Assembly: GCA_951640165.1 (NCBI GenBank)
Contig: OX621253.1
Span: forward strand, 33,425,969 to 33,489,968
Length of the DNA stretch: 64,000 nt
Source: Pseudoips prasinana
Lineage: Eukaryota > Arthropoda > Insecta > Lepidoptera > Nolidae
Direction of reading: 5' to 3'
Made by a program: the position numbers and the translations under genes. The first letter of the stretch is position 1. Every line of letters starts with the position of its first letter. The notes under the pieces were generated by a model. It saw only the letters and a program-made list of their open reading frames with translations. It was not told where the DNA came from and searched no databases. This document shows positions 10,109-21,194 of the stretch, one piece after another.

Positions 10109-10142
<34 letters not shown>
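10091..10142. repeat. (GT)n microsatellite
   Basis: About 50 bp of GT repeats, interrupted by TCTGTG and GGG. Confidence 0.95.
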
Positions 10143-10145
<3 letters not shown>

Positions 10146-12384
10146 GACTTTTTTCTTTATTTAAGGAGTTTTAGTCCTCTAGGATTATGCCACTCCTTAG
10201 GAACAATACATTCACCTTATATCTAAAAATCTAAATTAAACCTGTGTGTTACTGTGTGCAGTTTTAGTAGTTTGAGAGATCTATGTATGCCTTGTTTATC
10301 TCATATACGGTATAATACAGAGCGATGTTAAGACATTTAAATAAGTTCAATACTTAGTGTTGAATGCACAATCTCCCACTCTTTAAATAAATACGGTGTC
10401 AATATTAGCAAATTATTTCTGCGATCTAACGCCATGACAGTGGAAACCCGACCCTCTGTTTAGGTTCTATAAACTTTACATAAAAACAATTAATCCCCTT
10501 TCAATCCTCTGTTTACTCGTTTTTATGTCATGAGCAAAGCTGACCGAAGGCTTGTCCCAATTACAGAATAAACAGCAGTAGGCCAACAAACCATTAACAA
10601 CTTGTAAACCTACAGTTTTTGCTGAATGTACTGCGGCTCTTTCAACGGTTTCTTGTAGGTTACATCTTTTAATATACAATAAACTTGTTTATTGCAAACA
10701 CACAACTGCTAACTTGTTGTATGTAACACAATTTATGTTACATACATCAAGTTAAATACATATATAGTTATAATTTTAATATAGTAGTACCAAAATGGAA
10801 AATAAAAAAATGTGAGCCGTCACGGGACGCCTGGCAGATGTGAAACATCGACATTATTTTGTAAAAGTAATATGCAGAAAAGAACATATTGTGATAGGAA
10901 CTAAATATGTCATAATGATAAAATAAAACGTCGATTGCGCATGCGTCACGGCATCTGTTTTACGTGCGGCTATAGATGTTTCACATCAATAGCTTAGAAA
11001 CTTGTTATTTATTGAAAGATTAAAAATAAAATGTGATAAGACAGACCGCACGGACGGACTAATATATTTTTTTTGTTACTTTTATACTGTAGTCGACTAT
11101 GTTTATGTACTGCATTGTGAGCTTGACAAGTACAAGTGTATGTAAATACCCATGTGCTGAATAAATTCCATTATTTCATTATAAGAACCTTAACATGCTT
11201 CTATTTGAAAAAGATTATTTAATTAGGCTGTAAAATTCCTTAGCTAATATGTTTAAATTGTTTTATTTAAGAAAATTTAAATTCAACTTAATCAATTTAT
11301 AATAGGATATAATAATAAAAGTAAATAATCTTGGGACATCTAACACAGTGCAGTTTAGAATGCAATTATGACATACGACTTGACACTTTGCTCTTTAAGA
11401 AACACCATCATGGGATCCCTACTGCTCTGTCTGTGTCGCTCCCTTCCCATATGTTTGAATAAAGAAAACCGTATTCTCCTATTTCCTCCCCCGAAAGAGA
11501 AACAATTATTTTTTAAAACTGTAATTTCCTTTAGTCACATCTGATTTGAACAATTAGCCAGTGTATGTACATGAAGGCAAGCGGCTAATTCACAAAACAT
11601 CCAAGCAAACTGATAGGTTTTGTTAACAACCACTGGCATAAATCCTTCATTAATTGGGTATAATACATTGTTCCACAAACTTTACTTACTTGTTGCTTAG
11701 TAAAACTGTGATTCGTTACAGATTGTCGGTTAAACTTTGTTATTCTGTTAATTAATCATTTTTGTTTTCTTTGTATATTTTTTTCTCGTAAATAAGTCGG
11801 GCCAGCTCTTTAAGTAAATCATAGATGTTTAAAAATATGAACAACCCTTGCAAGGTAGTACACTTCAAGGCAACAAGTCAATATAGGTATTAGAAATATT
11901 GTATTGTACCTGTATCAACAATATTTCTTCAAAGCGAAATCGTACTAGATTGAGTTGTATCGGGGTCAAAGTTTTCGTGCCTCAGAGAGCAACAAAGCGA
12001 TCGAACACGGTTGACTTGCGAAATCCTATGAAAAGCTTTACAGGTCGTCAGTAGCCTAGTATATCCACCGTGGTTACTGTTCCTTATGAGCGTTGAGCTC
12101 AGATGATAGTCGCTCATTTACTTTAATAGCTAGCCACCAAGTGAGACCTACAACTGCCTTGTCTGCAACGTGTATTTTTTTGCGTGTTCCGGCGACCAAA
12201 ACGAAAACCCGGAGTTGCATTGGTAGTAGCGAAGCGACTACTTACTACCTACTTACCCACACAGTAGTAGATGAACCCACTGTGTTTGTTTCGCTGGGTC
12301 TTCTCAGTTGGGGCGCATTGGATCCGGTGGTAGCATTAAAGCGCGACCGTCGTTATTAACACAAGGTCCGTCATAATAATAATA
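10143..12384. other. Long AT-rich stretch without genes
   Basis: Two weak items. At 10148-10240 a minus-strand sequence ends in AATAAAGAAAAAAG and may be a retroelement tail. At 10837-10849 and 10975-10987, GATGTGAAACATC and its reverse complement flank about 125 bp and are preceded by GTGAGCCGTCACGGGACG, suggesting a small repeat. From 11930 to 12360 the sequence is GC-richer and may hold an old LINE piece, but no frame is convincing. Confidence 0.4.
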
Positions 12385-12656
12385 CCTTACTATAGACAGA
12401 ACCATTGACAATATGTAGTAAAAATATTAGACTTAAACTAGATAATTAAACATAATTTCTTGACAATAACTTGATACGAGCTAGCTAAATATCATTGCTA
12501 TGATAAAATAAATTTTATAAATGTTTTCATACAATATGTACCTAAATATCTATGTTACTAGAAATAATAATGTATACAACTATATTACTACAAACATGTT
12601 CTGACTATTTACAAGCGCTTTTTTTAAGTCTACGTGAATAAAAACCTTTTTTTTTT
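12385..12656 (-). mobile_element. Unclassified repeat family R, copy 1
   Basis: On the minus strand: TTTTTATTCACGTAGACTT, AAAAAGCGCTTGTAAATAG, TCAGAACATGTTTGTAGTAA ... AATGGTTCTGTCTATAGTAAGG. The same order is found at 33001, 36445 and 54877 (interrupted), and the 5' part at 27455. No terminal inverted repeats, tRNA boxes or coding frame are seen, so its class is open. Confidence 0.65.
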
Positions 12657-13441
12657 TTTTTACACTTACAGTTATAAAATCCAAACAGTATGTCGTTTTG
12701 AAATATATTATGGTTATTTTTATGTGATATATTAGTTTGGGTATGAGATTTGACTTATGACTGTACTATTGAGCAGTAGGTACGGCACTTGAGTCGGTAA
12801 TACCTCCGCACATTTCTTTAGTAGCGAAGTCTTTGAAAAAATAAAAATAATGTTTAGTGGTAGATACTGCATTTTGTTTTATTATTTTCATCCTAATTTT
12901 ATTAGTTTTATTTTAGGAACAATTGCAGAAAGTTTCATTAAAAATAAACTTTTTCGGAATTTAAGCCTGGCGTATTCGCCTCGACGTTCGCACGAGCATT
13001 ACCCTCACTCTTAGTACCTCTTGAAAAGCTGGTAAGGCCGTTTGATAAAAGTTGATCAATAGCACTTTGCCTCGTCATCCGATAAAAGATCGTAATCCCA
13101 TTAAGGAATTATTTCCTTCGGGACTTCCATTTATCTCTTTATAGTAAAATATTCATAACAAATCCATTACGAACCTACTTTATTATGTTTATACTGTTTA
13201 TTTATTTTTCTTTAGATTAATCTTTAAATGGCTTGTTTACCATTGAGTACCATCATAATTTAGGGAGAGAGAAATCCGAAAATCTACAAGTAAGAATAAT
13301 AATGTATCTTTGCTTTTAGATTTAGTACAGTTAACACCACGTCACTGTTTATACTTGTACCGAGCAAGCCGTCCTTTCAACCTATGTAATAAAAACACTC
13401 CAATGTCAAACGTGTGACTGTGCATTATAAATAAATATGTG
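12657..13441. other. No recognised feature
   Basis: AT-rich, with short (AAT)n near 13430. Nothing else is supported. Confidence 0.5.
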
Positions 13442-13690
13442 TAATAATAATAATAATGTCTCGGGACAATGTCACACAGATCATCCTAGCCCCAAACTAA
13501 GCAAAGCTTGTAGCAGGCGACGATATACATACTTATATAGATAGATAAATACTTATATACATAGAAAACATCCATGACTCAGAAACAAATATTCGTGCTC
13601 ATCACACAAATATTTGCACTTACCGGGATTCGAACCCAGGACCACCAGCTTCGTAGGCAGGAGCACTACCAACTAGGCTACGGTGACGGT
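13442..13690 (-). mobile_element. SINE type A, copy 1
   Basis: Minus-strand copy of the commonest SINE here. The tRNA-like head has CCGTAGCCTAGTTGGTAGTG (A box) and GGGTTCGAATCCCGGT (B box). The shared core with CACGAATATTTGTTTCTGAG follows, then the tail CCCAAACTAAGCAAAGC (in reverse) ending in ATT repeats. Transcription would be by RNA polymerase III from the internal boxes. A LINE partner is not identified. Confidence 0.85.
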
Positions 13691-13733
13691 AATATATCGC
13701 AAGAATAATAATAGACGGTTATTATAATGTGTA

Positions 13734-13870
13734 GCATTCATAGCTTAGCGGCAAAATGCCTAACCTGGATTGGTAGACGGCACGGGTTCAATTCCTGTCC
13801 ATCGATCATATTTGTGATTAACGCTTTGGAATTAATTAACTGTGGAGGTATACATGTAAATACCAAAGTA
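13734..13870 (+). mobile_element. tRNA-like SINE fragment
   Basis: TCATAGCTTAGCGGCAAAAT (A-box-like) and GGGTTCAATTCC (B-box-like) are spaced as in a tRNA, but no cloverleaf can be completed. Probably a SINE with yet another head type. It sits just after a type A SINE. Confidence 0.45.
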
Positions 13871-13917
13871 ATGAATAAATTTAATTAATAATTAGTGATC
13901 GTTTAATGTAACTTAAG

Positions 13918-14050
13918 CTCTTCAGTTGAAACGCAGCATACCTACATCGGCCCTAATACACTGCTATCACTATTCAGGCATTGTACGCCGCCATGAAACC
14001 TTTGTCTAGAAGATTATAGTTCACTCACTCATTCACTCACCCACTCCATA
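13918..14050 (-). repeat. Repeat K, copy 1
   Basis: Reverse complement matches 32045-32160 over about 85 bp: GAGTGAGTGAACTATAAT, GGCGGCGTACAATGCCTG and AATAGTGATAGCAGTG correspond to the plus-strand sequence there. No other copies noticed. Confidence 0.55.
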
Positions 14051-14398
14051 AACGGATCAAGTGATTAACTGCATTGCGTCTACATACAATACATATATAT
14101 TCCTCTTCAATATAACTACGTATTTTGTGTTTATTCTAACGTCTTATCCCATTTTTTTGTTATATTTATGAAGGTATTGTAATATTTAAGAGTAATTATA
14201 TTAACATTTTATACAAAAGCTATAAGTGCATTCAATAAAACATAAAAAACAGAGGCATTCAATTCATCAGTCAGATGTTATATTCAAATAATACCGTATT
14301 AAACATGATGCATTGATCATTCTTTTTTTAACCAACTTCAAAAGGAGAAGGTTCTCAAGTTCACTGGTATTTTTTTTCATGTATGTCCTGTCCACCGA

Positions 14399-14619
14399 TT
14401 ATTATTATTCTTCATTCCAGCCAAATGACGACTGTTGCTGGACAAAAGTCTTCAGACAAAAGAAAAGAGGCTATGCTTTAATGGCCACGTTTGATAAACA
14501 GGTATGATAGTCATAGTACACTGAAAGTCACTGCAGACCGTTCTCCGGCAGGTTATCCCTCAGGACGAGTTGTTCACCCAGCGCGATAGGATGATGATAT
14601 TCCTGCGATCACCGCACAG
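14399..14619 (-). mobile_element. Family E copy, decayed
   Basis: Minus-strand match to family E (TTGCTGGACAAAAGTCTTC, GCCACGTTTGATAAACAGG, GATGATATTCCTGCGATC on the plus strand). Many substitutions. It abuts the J element at 14637. Confidence 0.55.
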
Positions 14620-14636
14620 CAACGGGGATTATAATT

Positions 14637-14922
14637 TGAACGAAGTTCCTTATCGCGCGTTGTGAAAGGGGGCTAGACGGAAAAATTCTCACGAAAAGTT
14701 GTCACGACACTTTTTGCAGCTGTGCGGCGTGCGCATGTTTCTCTGTCTGTCTCTCTCTCTCTCTCTCTTATAGAAAGCAAGCCAGATATTTTCATTTCTA
14801 TTTCGCATTGAACAGTGTGGTGTTGCGACGATTATTTTTGTCGAGTGTATACAGGTTTTTTGTACATAATAAATAATAAGAAATAACTTCGTTCCATCCG
14901 GATGTCCCTTGACACCTCTCAA
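14637..14922 (-). mobile_element. Family J element, copy 2
   Basis: Reverse orientation relative to copy 1, with inverted ends TTGAACGAAGTT (left) and CTTCGTTCCA (ends 14896), plus the same 25-bp extension as copy 1 at 14897-14922. The 77-codon frame (14689-14922, minus) is open and differs from copy 1 at only a few residues, despite the (GA)n run inside it. Confidence 0.75.
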
Positions 14923-16816
14923 GTTTTTTTTAATTTTATAATGTGATATGCCTTTTTTTTAAAAATAATGTTTTATACTTATATAGAGAGCGCCACATAT
15001 TATAAGCATCATATACTAACATTTCATGTACAAATAACATTCCCTATAAATTACCGTGAATGAGGTACGAAAACGTTTATCCACTAAGCTAATTCCACAA
15101 AGCCAAAACAAAATTGCGTCAGTAATTAAAGCCTACAATTTGAGCCAGACAATATAACCTAAGTACTACATAATCGGAGCTTAGCAAATGATAAACCACA
15201 GAATGTTCTCGTTAATATTCCTCCCACTAGGTGGCGCTGATCAGTGATCTCTCGTAAACATTCATATTCCGCACTGGTTTGAATACTAATTCTGTTGATA
15301 TCTCGCTGTGCGGCTAACATTTGTACGATATTAGTGTTTAACAACCATTCATTTTAAACCGACTTCAAAAAAGAGGAATAATAATTTCTATTGAATGAGT
15401 TTCCTTTTTCAATTGCAATGTGCATTTCAAAAAGGAACACTCATGCAATCCATCCGTCCTTTATACCACTTAAAAAATGGTAGGTATATTGCTATTTTGT
15501 ATAACACAAAATAGCAGCATAGACGAGCAAATATCTTCCAAATTAAATATTTATTGTAAAAGCTTCACTAAATTAACATAATTAAGATAAAAAAATACCA
15601 ATATTTCGAATAATATAATATAATAATAGCCCTCAAGAAGACTTTGTACGTGTACGCGCGTTTGAATCTCAATACTGCACTGAGAAATTACCTAAGTTTA
15701 GTCAATTACAGGAATTTATTCGAAGATAGTTTACCATAACCCTCAACCTAGTCCGAGCACAAGCACTGTTCGGCTTCGTATAGCACTCATGTTAAACAAC
15801 AAAATAGATCACCTAACCCGCGATACACTCGCATATCATACATATCGACATCAAATGCGCATAATAATTTCTATAAATGCCCTAAAAGAGATTGCTCTCT
15901 TTCCATACATTGTTCACCCCAGACCCAACAGATATGGAAAATTGCTCTGCGTGTTATGTATGTATTTAGGAACATATTCCTAAATACATACATACTATAC
16001 ATATGTTTGTCAGTTTGGGATCAGATGGCATGTCCCAAGATGTAATCTCTCAAGATATTTATTTATTTAATTTCTATGTGATAAAAAGAAAACAATACTA
16101 TCATTATCAAAATCAAAGTTTCGCCTTTTATTCCCTCTTCCAAATCAGAACCGATTTTAAAATAATAAATCTACAATGTAATAGGTAGCCTGTTTTATTT
16201 TTGGTGTGGAGGCAGTAGATAGCAAGTTGAAGCAATACTTAAATGATCTCCATGCCAAAATTCATTACATCTATCCAGAGGGTTATACGTTACTGAAAGA
16301 TGCATAACTCCTTTCAATTAATCCAGTGTTAGATAACACTAGCAATTTAAATATTCATAAGTCTATATCGCGGTCAACGGTTATTAGATCCATTAGCACT
16401 TACGTTAAACTATGTCTATAGAGACCAGAGTGTTAGCTGTCTATTCCACATACCGTGGGCTCTAACTAATAACTTACCGAAGACGTGTTAAGCAAGTCTA
16501 AAGTTATAATAGTCTGTGGAGACAAGTGATGATTGTATTATGGACTATTGGAAGTCATATACTACAGAAAGCTAAGCATCTAAAAGCACGATAACCAAAG
16601 GATGTGGCAGAGCAACATATATGTTTAGGTGTCTTCTAAAAGCGCGGTGCGTGGCCAATAGAGCTACTGTATTGTAGGCAGTGCCATGGAGTTTAGTTGA
16701 CGACGTCATTTCCTTTATAAAAAGAGCGATAAGGAGCACCTTAATGAATTTTGAAAGAAAGAATAGAAATATATATAATGTTTCTTTTTATGATAAGCAA
16801 CCAATTCCAATTATAA
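14923..16816. other. Long AT-rich stretch without genes
   Basis: Contains a perfect 18-bp palindrome with a CATA loop (15955-15972 and 15977-15994). At 15355-15375, AAACCGACTTCAAAAAAG is the opening of a repeat common in moths, here only a fragment. No coding or RNA gene is supported. Confidence 0.45.
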
Positions 16817-17025
16817 CGTCAGCCTTGTACGTTCACTGCTGGACAAAAGCCTCCCCAAAGAATCGGGAGATATGCCATAATCGCCACGCTTGCCAGACGG
16901 GTTGGCAATCGCAGATTGATGGTACACAGAAAAACGCTGCTGCCCGTTCTCTGGTAGGTCCCCGGTCGATTTCTACGACCCGCACGAGATGAGACGGGGT
17001 GATGATATTCTACACCGTCACCACA
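16817..17025 (-). mobile_element. Family E copy
   Basis: Well-preserved minus-strand copy: GTTCACTGCTGGACAAAAGC at its RTE-like end and TACACCGTCACCACA at its 5' end. GAGATATGCCATAATCGCCA and CTTGCCAGACGGGTTGGCAA in the middle match the other copies. Confidence 0.75.
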
Positions 17026-17220
17026 ATTATAGTACCTACTTTAAATTAAACATTTTTTTTTCTAACTTCAGCATTATGATGCAAAAGCTCCAAATGTATA
17101 AGACAGATGTTATATACAGCCATGCTATAGGGCATGTTTGTTTACCCTCGTTAAACAATAACACGGCTCTTTTCAAGCTCTAATAACAAAGCTTTTGCAA
17201 CCTGTAACGAGGCGATATCT

Positions 17221-17275
17221 GAAATATTCAACCGAAAACCAAATTGCTAGACTTCGGTTTTCGGTTGAATATTTC
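17221..17275. repeat. Perfect 20-bp palindrome, 15-nt loop
   Basis: Arms 17221-17240 (GAAATATTCAACCGAAAACC) and 17256-17275 are exact reverse complements. The downstream sequence to 17430 is GC-richer (CGTTGCAGAGCGTTTCCAGC), reminiscent of hAT element ends, but no element boundaries could be set. Confidence 0.85.
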
Positions 17276-19134
17276 ATATTTCGCCGTTGCAGAGCGTTTC
17301 CAGCACGTTGCGGAGCCGGTCATACACGTATCGGTGACGTTGCGGTTCATTTGTTCTTGTGGTACAGTGGACACGCGTGTGAACGTATACCGACGCTTTG
17401 TTTCATTAGGAGGTCAAAGCATAACTAACTAATAAATTTTAAAAATCGATATCCCATTTAATAAAAAATACGGTAAAATGGCATATAATAATTTTTATTC
17501 ATTATTTTTTATAAAAAAACCACTCCTTCCCTAGAGAAATAATCCAAAGTTATGTATCATAGAGAACAACACAAAAAGCACACTAATACTCAGAACATCC
17601 ATTTATGGCCACACGAATAGTTTTCATGTGTGGATCAAACCCAAAACATGAAAACGCCCCGATATAACACCTTAACCGATGAGTCTGACGTGCAGTCATA
17701 CCATCATCAACCTACTAAAACATAGATTATAGAATATCGTTATAGATCATATCTTTGACTCCACTAAACTAATAAACGTCATTACATATCTCTCTTTCTC
17801 TCTCCAATATAACCCGTATGAAAGGAACAAGCTATACATAGAACTGACAAACTACAAAAACTGTGTATAGTTCTATATATTAAGTAACCCCATTTGTGTT
17901 GATGAGATAATAGATGGATATTTTTTATTATTATTATTATCATCATCGGGCGCATAATAAGGCAAAGCAAGTTCTGACGTGACTTTTATTTTCCCTCAGA
18001 ATTTCGCGCCTAAACTGAATTAACACTTGTAAAGATGTGCTTTCATAAATATGTTACAGTCAGACAGAACTCATGACCAGTCACCACTTTTGACTGCAAA
18101 ACTACTCAGCGTGGTAGTATGTAGGTATTTAGTGTGGCTTTCAGTATCATTCGGAAGCTCGTTGATTGTGGCAGACTTATTTCACCTAAAATCATTGAGA
18201 TATATTATCTAATAGTCAAAGTAATTCAAAAAGATCATTATAAAACGACATATAATATCACTATATAATGACAATGTCACCTGAAAAATTAACCAAGCTC
18301 CAAAAAATTGGGATTTTTTTAAACTTTACACTTATTTTCACCAACAATAGTGTATCTAGCGTATGTTAGAAGAAAAGCATTGCATTACTTATGTATTTCT
18401 TTGTTTGTTAGCATCTTGAAATTATCGTCACGATTAAAATTACCCCAGTAGAACGTTTTGAATAGATAGGTCGCTTTTATTAAGAAAACAATCCCATCTT
18501 TCATGTGACGGATGGCTCCGAAGCAGTACAAGTGGTTCTGTTTCTTTCCCGTCCTGTACAGATTATGATATGACAAAAGACAACGTCTATTGTGCAATAT
18601 TTGGGGCACAGCTCTTGATGCTATACTTCTGTGTTCATATCGGCAGATGGCAGCATTGTTCGGTGTTCTCAATATTATGTCAAGAATCCTTCGTATTGTT
18701 GGCAAATCTGTTTGGAACATTACTTTATAATATCATTGTGTTTTAAACAATAGATTTGCTGCTTGAAGTTAATCGGAGGAGCTAAATTGCTGGAAGCTTT
18801 TAATTTCTTTATGTAACCGGTACAATTGCAGATTTTCATCAGTTCTATGTTCCAAACCATCTTACTCGTTCTGAGGTTGTCTACAAAACTTAAATATATA
18901 TAAAATTGTTGCCACGGCAAACCATACTGTACCATGGTGTGGTTATATAGTAACCGTTCGTTATTTTATTCGATTTTATATTAAACCAAGCCAATGCTGC
19001 AATGTTTATTTAGTTGTTATTTGAATTTCCATCTGTATATTGCGGTTTTATGTAATACTTTCCGTATTGTATTATTTTTATTCATCATTTATATTCTTAT
19101 CTTTCTTTATCTTATCTTATATTTATATTTGGTA
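17276..19134. other. Long AT-rich stretch without genes
   Basis: Open frames of 111 and 71 codons (18385-18935, minus) lack recognisable domains and splice signals, so I do not call them genes. Confidence 0.45.
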
Positions 19135-19331
19135 CTAGCTATGCCCTGCGGTTTTACCTGCGTTAAACTTTATAAATTGTCACAGCTCTTCCCCGTAGGT
19201 GATAGCGTGATAATATATAGCCTATATGTTGGCCCGACCTCTAAGTAATATTCATGTAAAATTTGAAGTAAATCCATGCAGTACTCTTTGAGTTTAGCCC
19301 GGACATACATACAGACAAACAGACAAAAATT
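19135..19331 (-). mobile_element. Helitron-like fragment, 3' half
   Basis: Starts on the plus strand at CTAGCTATGCCCTGCGG (the reverse of a GCTAG end with a GC hairpin) and continues through TGATAGCGTGATAATATATA and GAAGTAAATCCATGCAGTAC to CAGACAAAAATT. The 5' third seen at 25430-25517 is missing. Confidence 0.8.
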
Positions 19332-19531
19332 CCCTGGAGTAAACTTAGATATACGAAACGTAATTGGACAAGAGATGAAAAGAGAAAGAAAATGAATGCT
19401 TGCACCTCTCTCCTTTGCCCGTACGCAACGTTAACGAACGAAACGAAACGTAACTCTCTTATTTTCTATCTTCACTAACTTATATCTCCCTCTCAACTTC
19501 CGTTCACCCCGCCCGATTATATATATGGTCT

Positions 19532-20764
19532 TTGCGTCTGTTACAGACGATTTCCACTAACGACGCAGTACATACACTCCTAAACTCCATAGTCACTGAT
19601 ATGGATAAAAAAAAGAAATGTTTAACACTATTCCTAGATCTAGCAAAGGCCTTCGACACGGTCTCTATCCCACATCTCATAAACAAGCTAAATAGAATGG
19701 GTATAAGAGGAGTGACTTTAAAGCTTTTAGAGGACTATCTTTCGGATAGGAATCAAAAAGTTTTGATAGATAATTGGTCAAGTACTGAGTTGCCAACTAA
19801 AATCGGCGTGCCTCAGGGCAGTATTCTCGGCCCCACACTATTTTTGGTATATATAAATGACCTTTGCCAAATTAGACTTCAAGGAGGCCAAATAGTGACT
19901 TTTGCTGACGATACTGCCCTCTTCTTTAGCGAAAACAGTTGGGAAGACGTCTTCAAAATAGCGGAAATCGGCTTTAGTAAAGTCTGTGGCTGGTTACAGA
20001 ATAATATGTTGACTCTGAATGTTGATAAGTCTAAGTATATTGCGTTCGCGCACAGATCGAACCTACTCCCTCCTTTAGCTCTAACTATTAAGGCTCATAC
20101 TTGCACAAATACTACATCCAATTGCTTCTGTCCGACTCTTCAACAAACTGACAATATCAAATATCTTGGTATTGTTATAGATCAGTGTTTAACCTTCCAA
20201 TTGCACCTTAAATCACTTGTAGGTCGACTGCGGAAATTGATCTATGTGTTCAAAAACTTAAGACACACAGCTGAACGTAGCGTCATTAAGATGGTTTACT
20301 ATGCACTGTGCCAATCTTTAATAAATTACTGCATTATATCTTGGGGAGGTGCATCTAAATCATATTTGCTTGAGGTTGAGAGAGCTCAGCGAGCTATTCT
20401 CAAGGTGGCTGCAAGCCTTCCTTTTCGCTACCCCACAGTTAATCTATACAAAGAATGGGATGTTCTGACGGTCAGACAAAGTTTTATTTTACAGATCATA
20501 CTTAAACAACACTCAGAACTACAGTACGACCCCAGACTTCGTAAGGATAAACGACTCAAAGGCAAAGTATGTCCTCGTCAGATTTTTCATTCAGCTATGC
20601 CTCACAAGTTTTATTGTTTTCTAGGACATTACTTATATAATAAAATAAACACCACCCTAAACATATATCCACAAAATTATACACGCTGCAAAATTTCAGT
20701 CACAGCTTACCTTAAAACTCTTGACTACCAAACTACTGAAAAACAATTAATGCCGCTGAAATAG
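19532..20764 (+). CDS. LINE reverse transcriptase, N-truncated
   Basis: A 410-codon open frame, of which the LINE part starts near codon 7. The frame starts at TTG, which is not a true start, since the 5' end of the gene is missing. Reverse transcriptase motifs: FLDLAKAFDTV (metal-binding Asp, about residue 33), GVPQGSILGPTLFLVYINDL (about 92-111), and TFADDTALF (catalytic FADD, about 123). Next come the thumb and the C-terminal region typical of CR1/Jockey LINEs (MVYYALCQSLINYCIISWGG). The enzyme copies its RNA into a nicked genomic target. The endonuclease domain is absent, so this copy cannot move. All three catalytic aspartates are present. Confidence 0.85.
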   Translation: MRLLQTISTNDAVHTLLNSIVTDMDKKKKCLTLFLDLAKAFDTVSIPHLINKLNRMGIRGVTLKLLEDYLSDRNQKVLIDNWSSTELPTKIGVPQGSILGPTLFLVYINDLCQIRLQGGQIVTFADDTALFFSENSWEDVFKIAEIGFSKVCGWLQNNMLTLNVDKSKYIAFAHRSNLLPPLALTIKAHTCTNTTSNCFCPTLQQTDNIKYLGIVIDQCLTFQLHLKSLVGRLRKLIYVFKNLRHTAERSVIKMVYYALCQSLINYCIISWGGASKSYLLEVERAQRAILKVAASLPFRYPTVNLYKEWDVLTVRQSFILQIILKQHSELQYDPRLRKDKRLKGKVCPRQIFHSAMPHKFYCFLGHYLYNKINTTLNIYPQNYTRCKISVTAYLKTLDYQTTEKQLMPLK

Positions 20765-21190
20765 CATACTATAAATTATAACATAGCTTATTAACTAGAC
20801 AATCTCCTCGATAAACTCACTCCACACATTTGACTTTGAATAAACCAAGCACACCTACTATCTACATACACACATACAAACTTACTTTCACACACACATA
20901 ATCCCACGATAACATATATATTATTTAGTTCCCTAATTTTGTACTTATCAATCTAGTCTATAATAAACATTAATATTAAGTTCGCCTTGTTACGAAATCA
21001 AACCGCGTGAGGGCCCTGGTGACCTGTAATTCAGGTTTCTCGTAAACCTACATCAGGCACCAGTCTCTCACAAAGTTGGGTTCTAGCTTGGCCGTATTGT
21101 CATATCATTATGAAATTGTCACTAGTTTCTAGATAACCCTATTCTTTGTGAAGAGAAAATAAATATATTTTGAATTTGAATTTGAATTTG
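19550..21190 (+). mobile_element. CR1/Jockey-like LINE, 5'-truncated
   Basis: Consists of an RT coding region, a 3' UTR with a two-part hairpin (21016-21063) and a (TTTGAA)n tail at about 21167-21190. Truncation falls within the RT domain near the S-T-x-D-A-V motif, typical of incomplete target-primed reverse transcription. The frame is uninterrupted, so the insertion is fairly young. A microsatellite tail rather than poly-A fits the CR1/L2/Daphne side of the LINE tree. The exact clade needs a phylogeny. Confidence 0.8.
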
Positions 21191-21194
21191 ATTT

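Noticed and set aside
10091..10142. (GT)n as a regulatory Z-DNA element
   Set aside because: An ordinary microsatellite. Nothing in the surroundings supports a function.
18385..18935. Two adjacent minus-strand frames (111 and 71 codons)
   Set aside because: No homology pattern, no consensus splice pair joining them, and AT-rich composition equal to the flanks.
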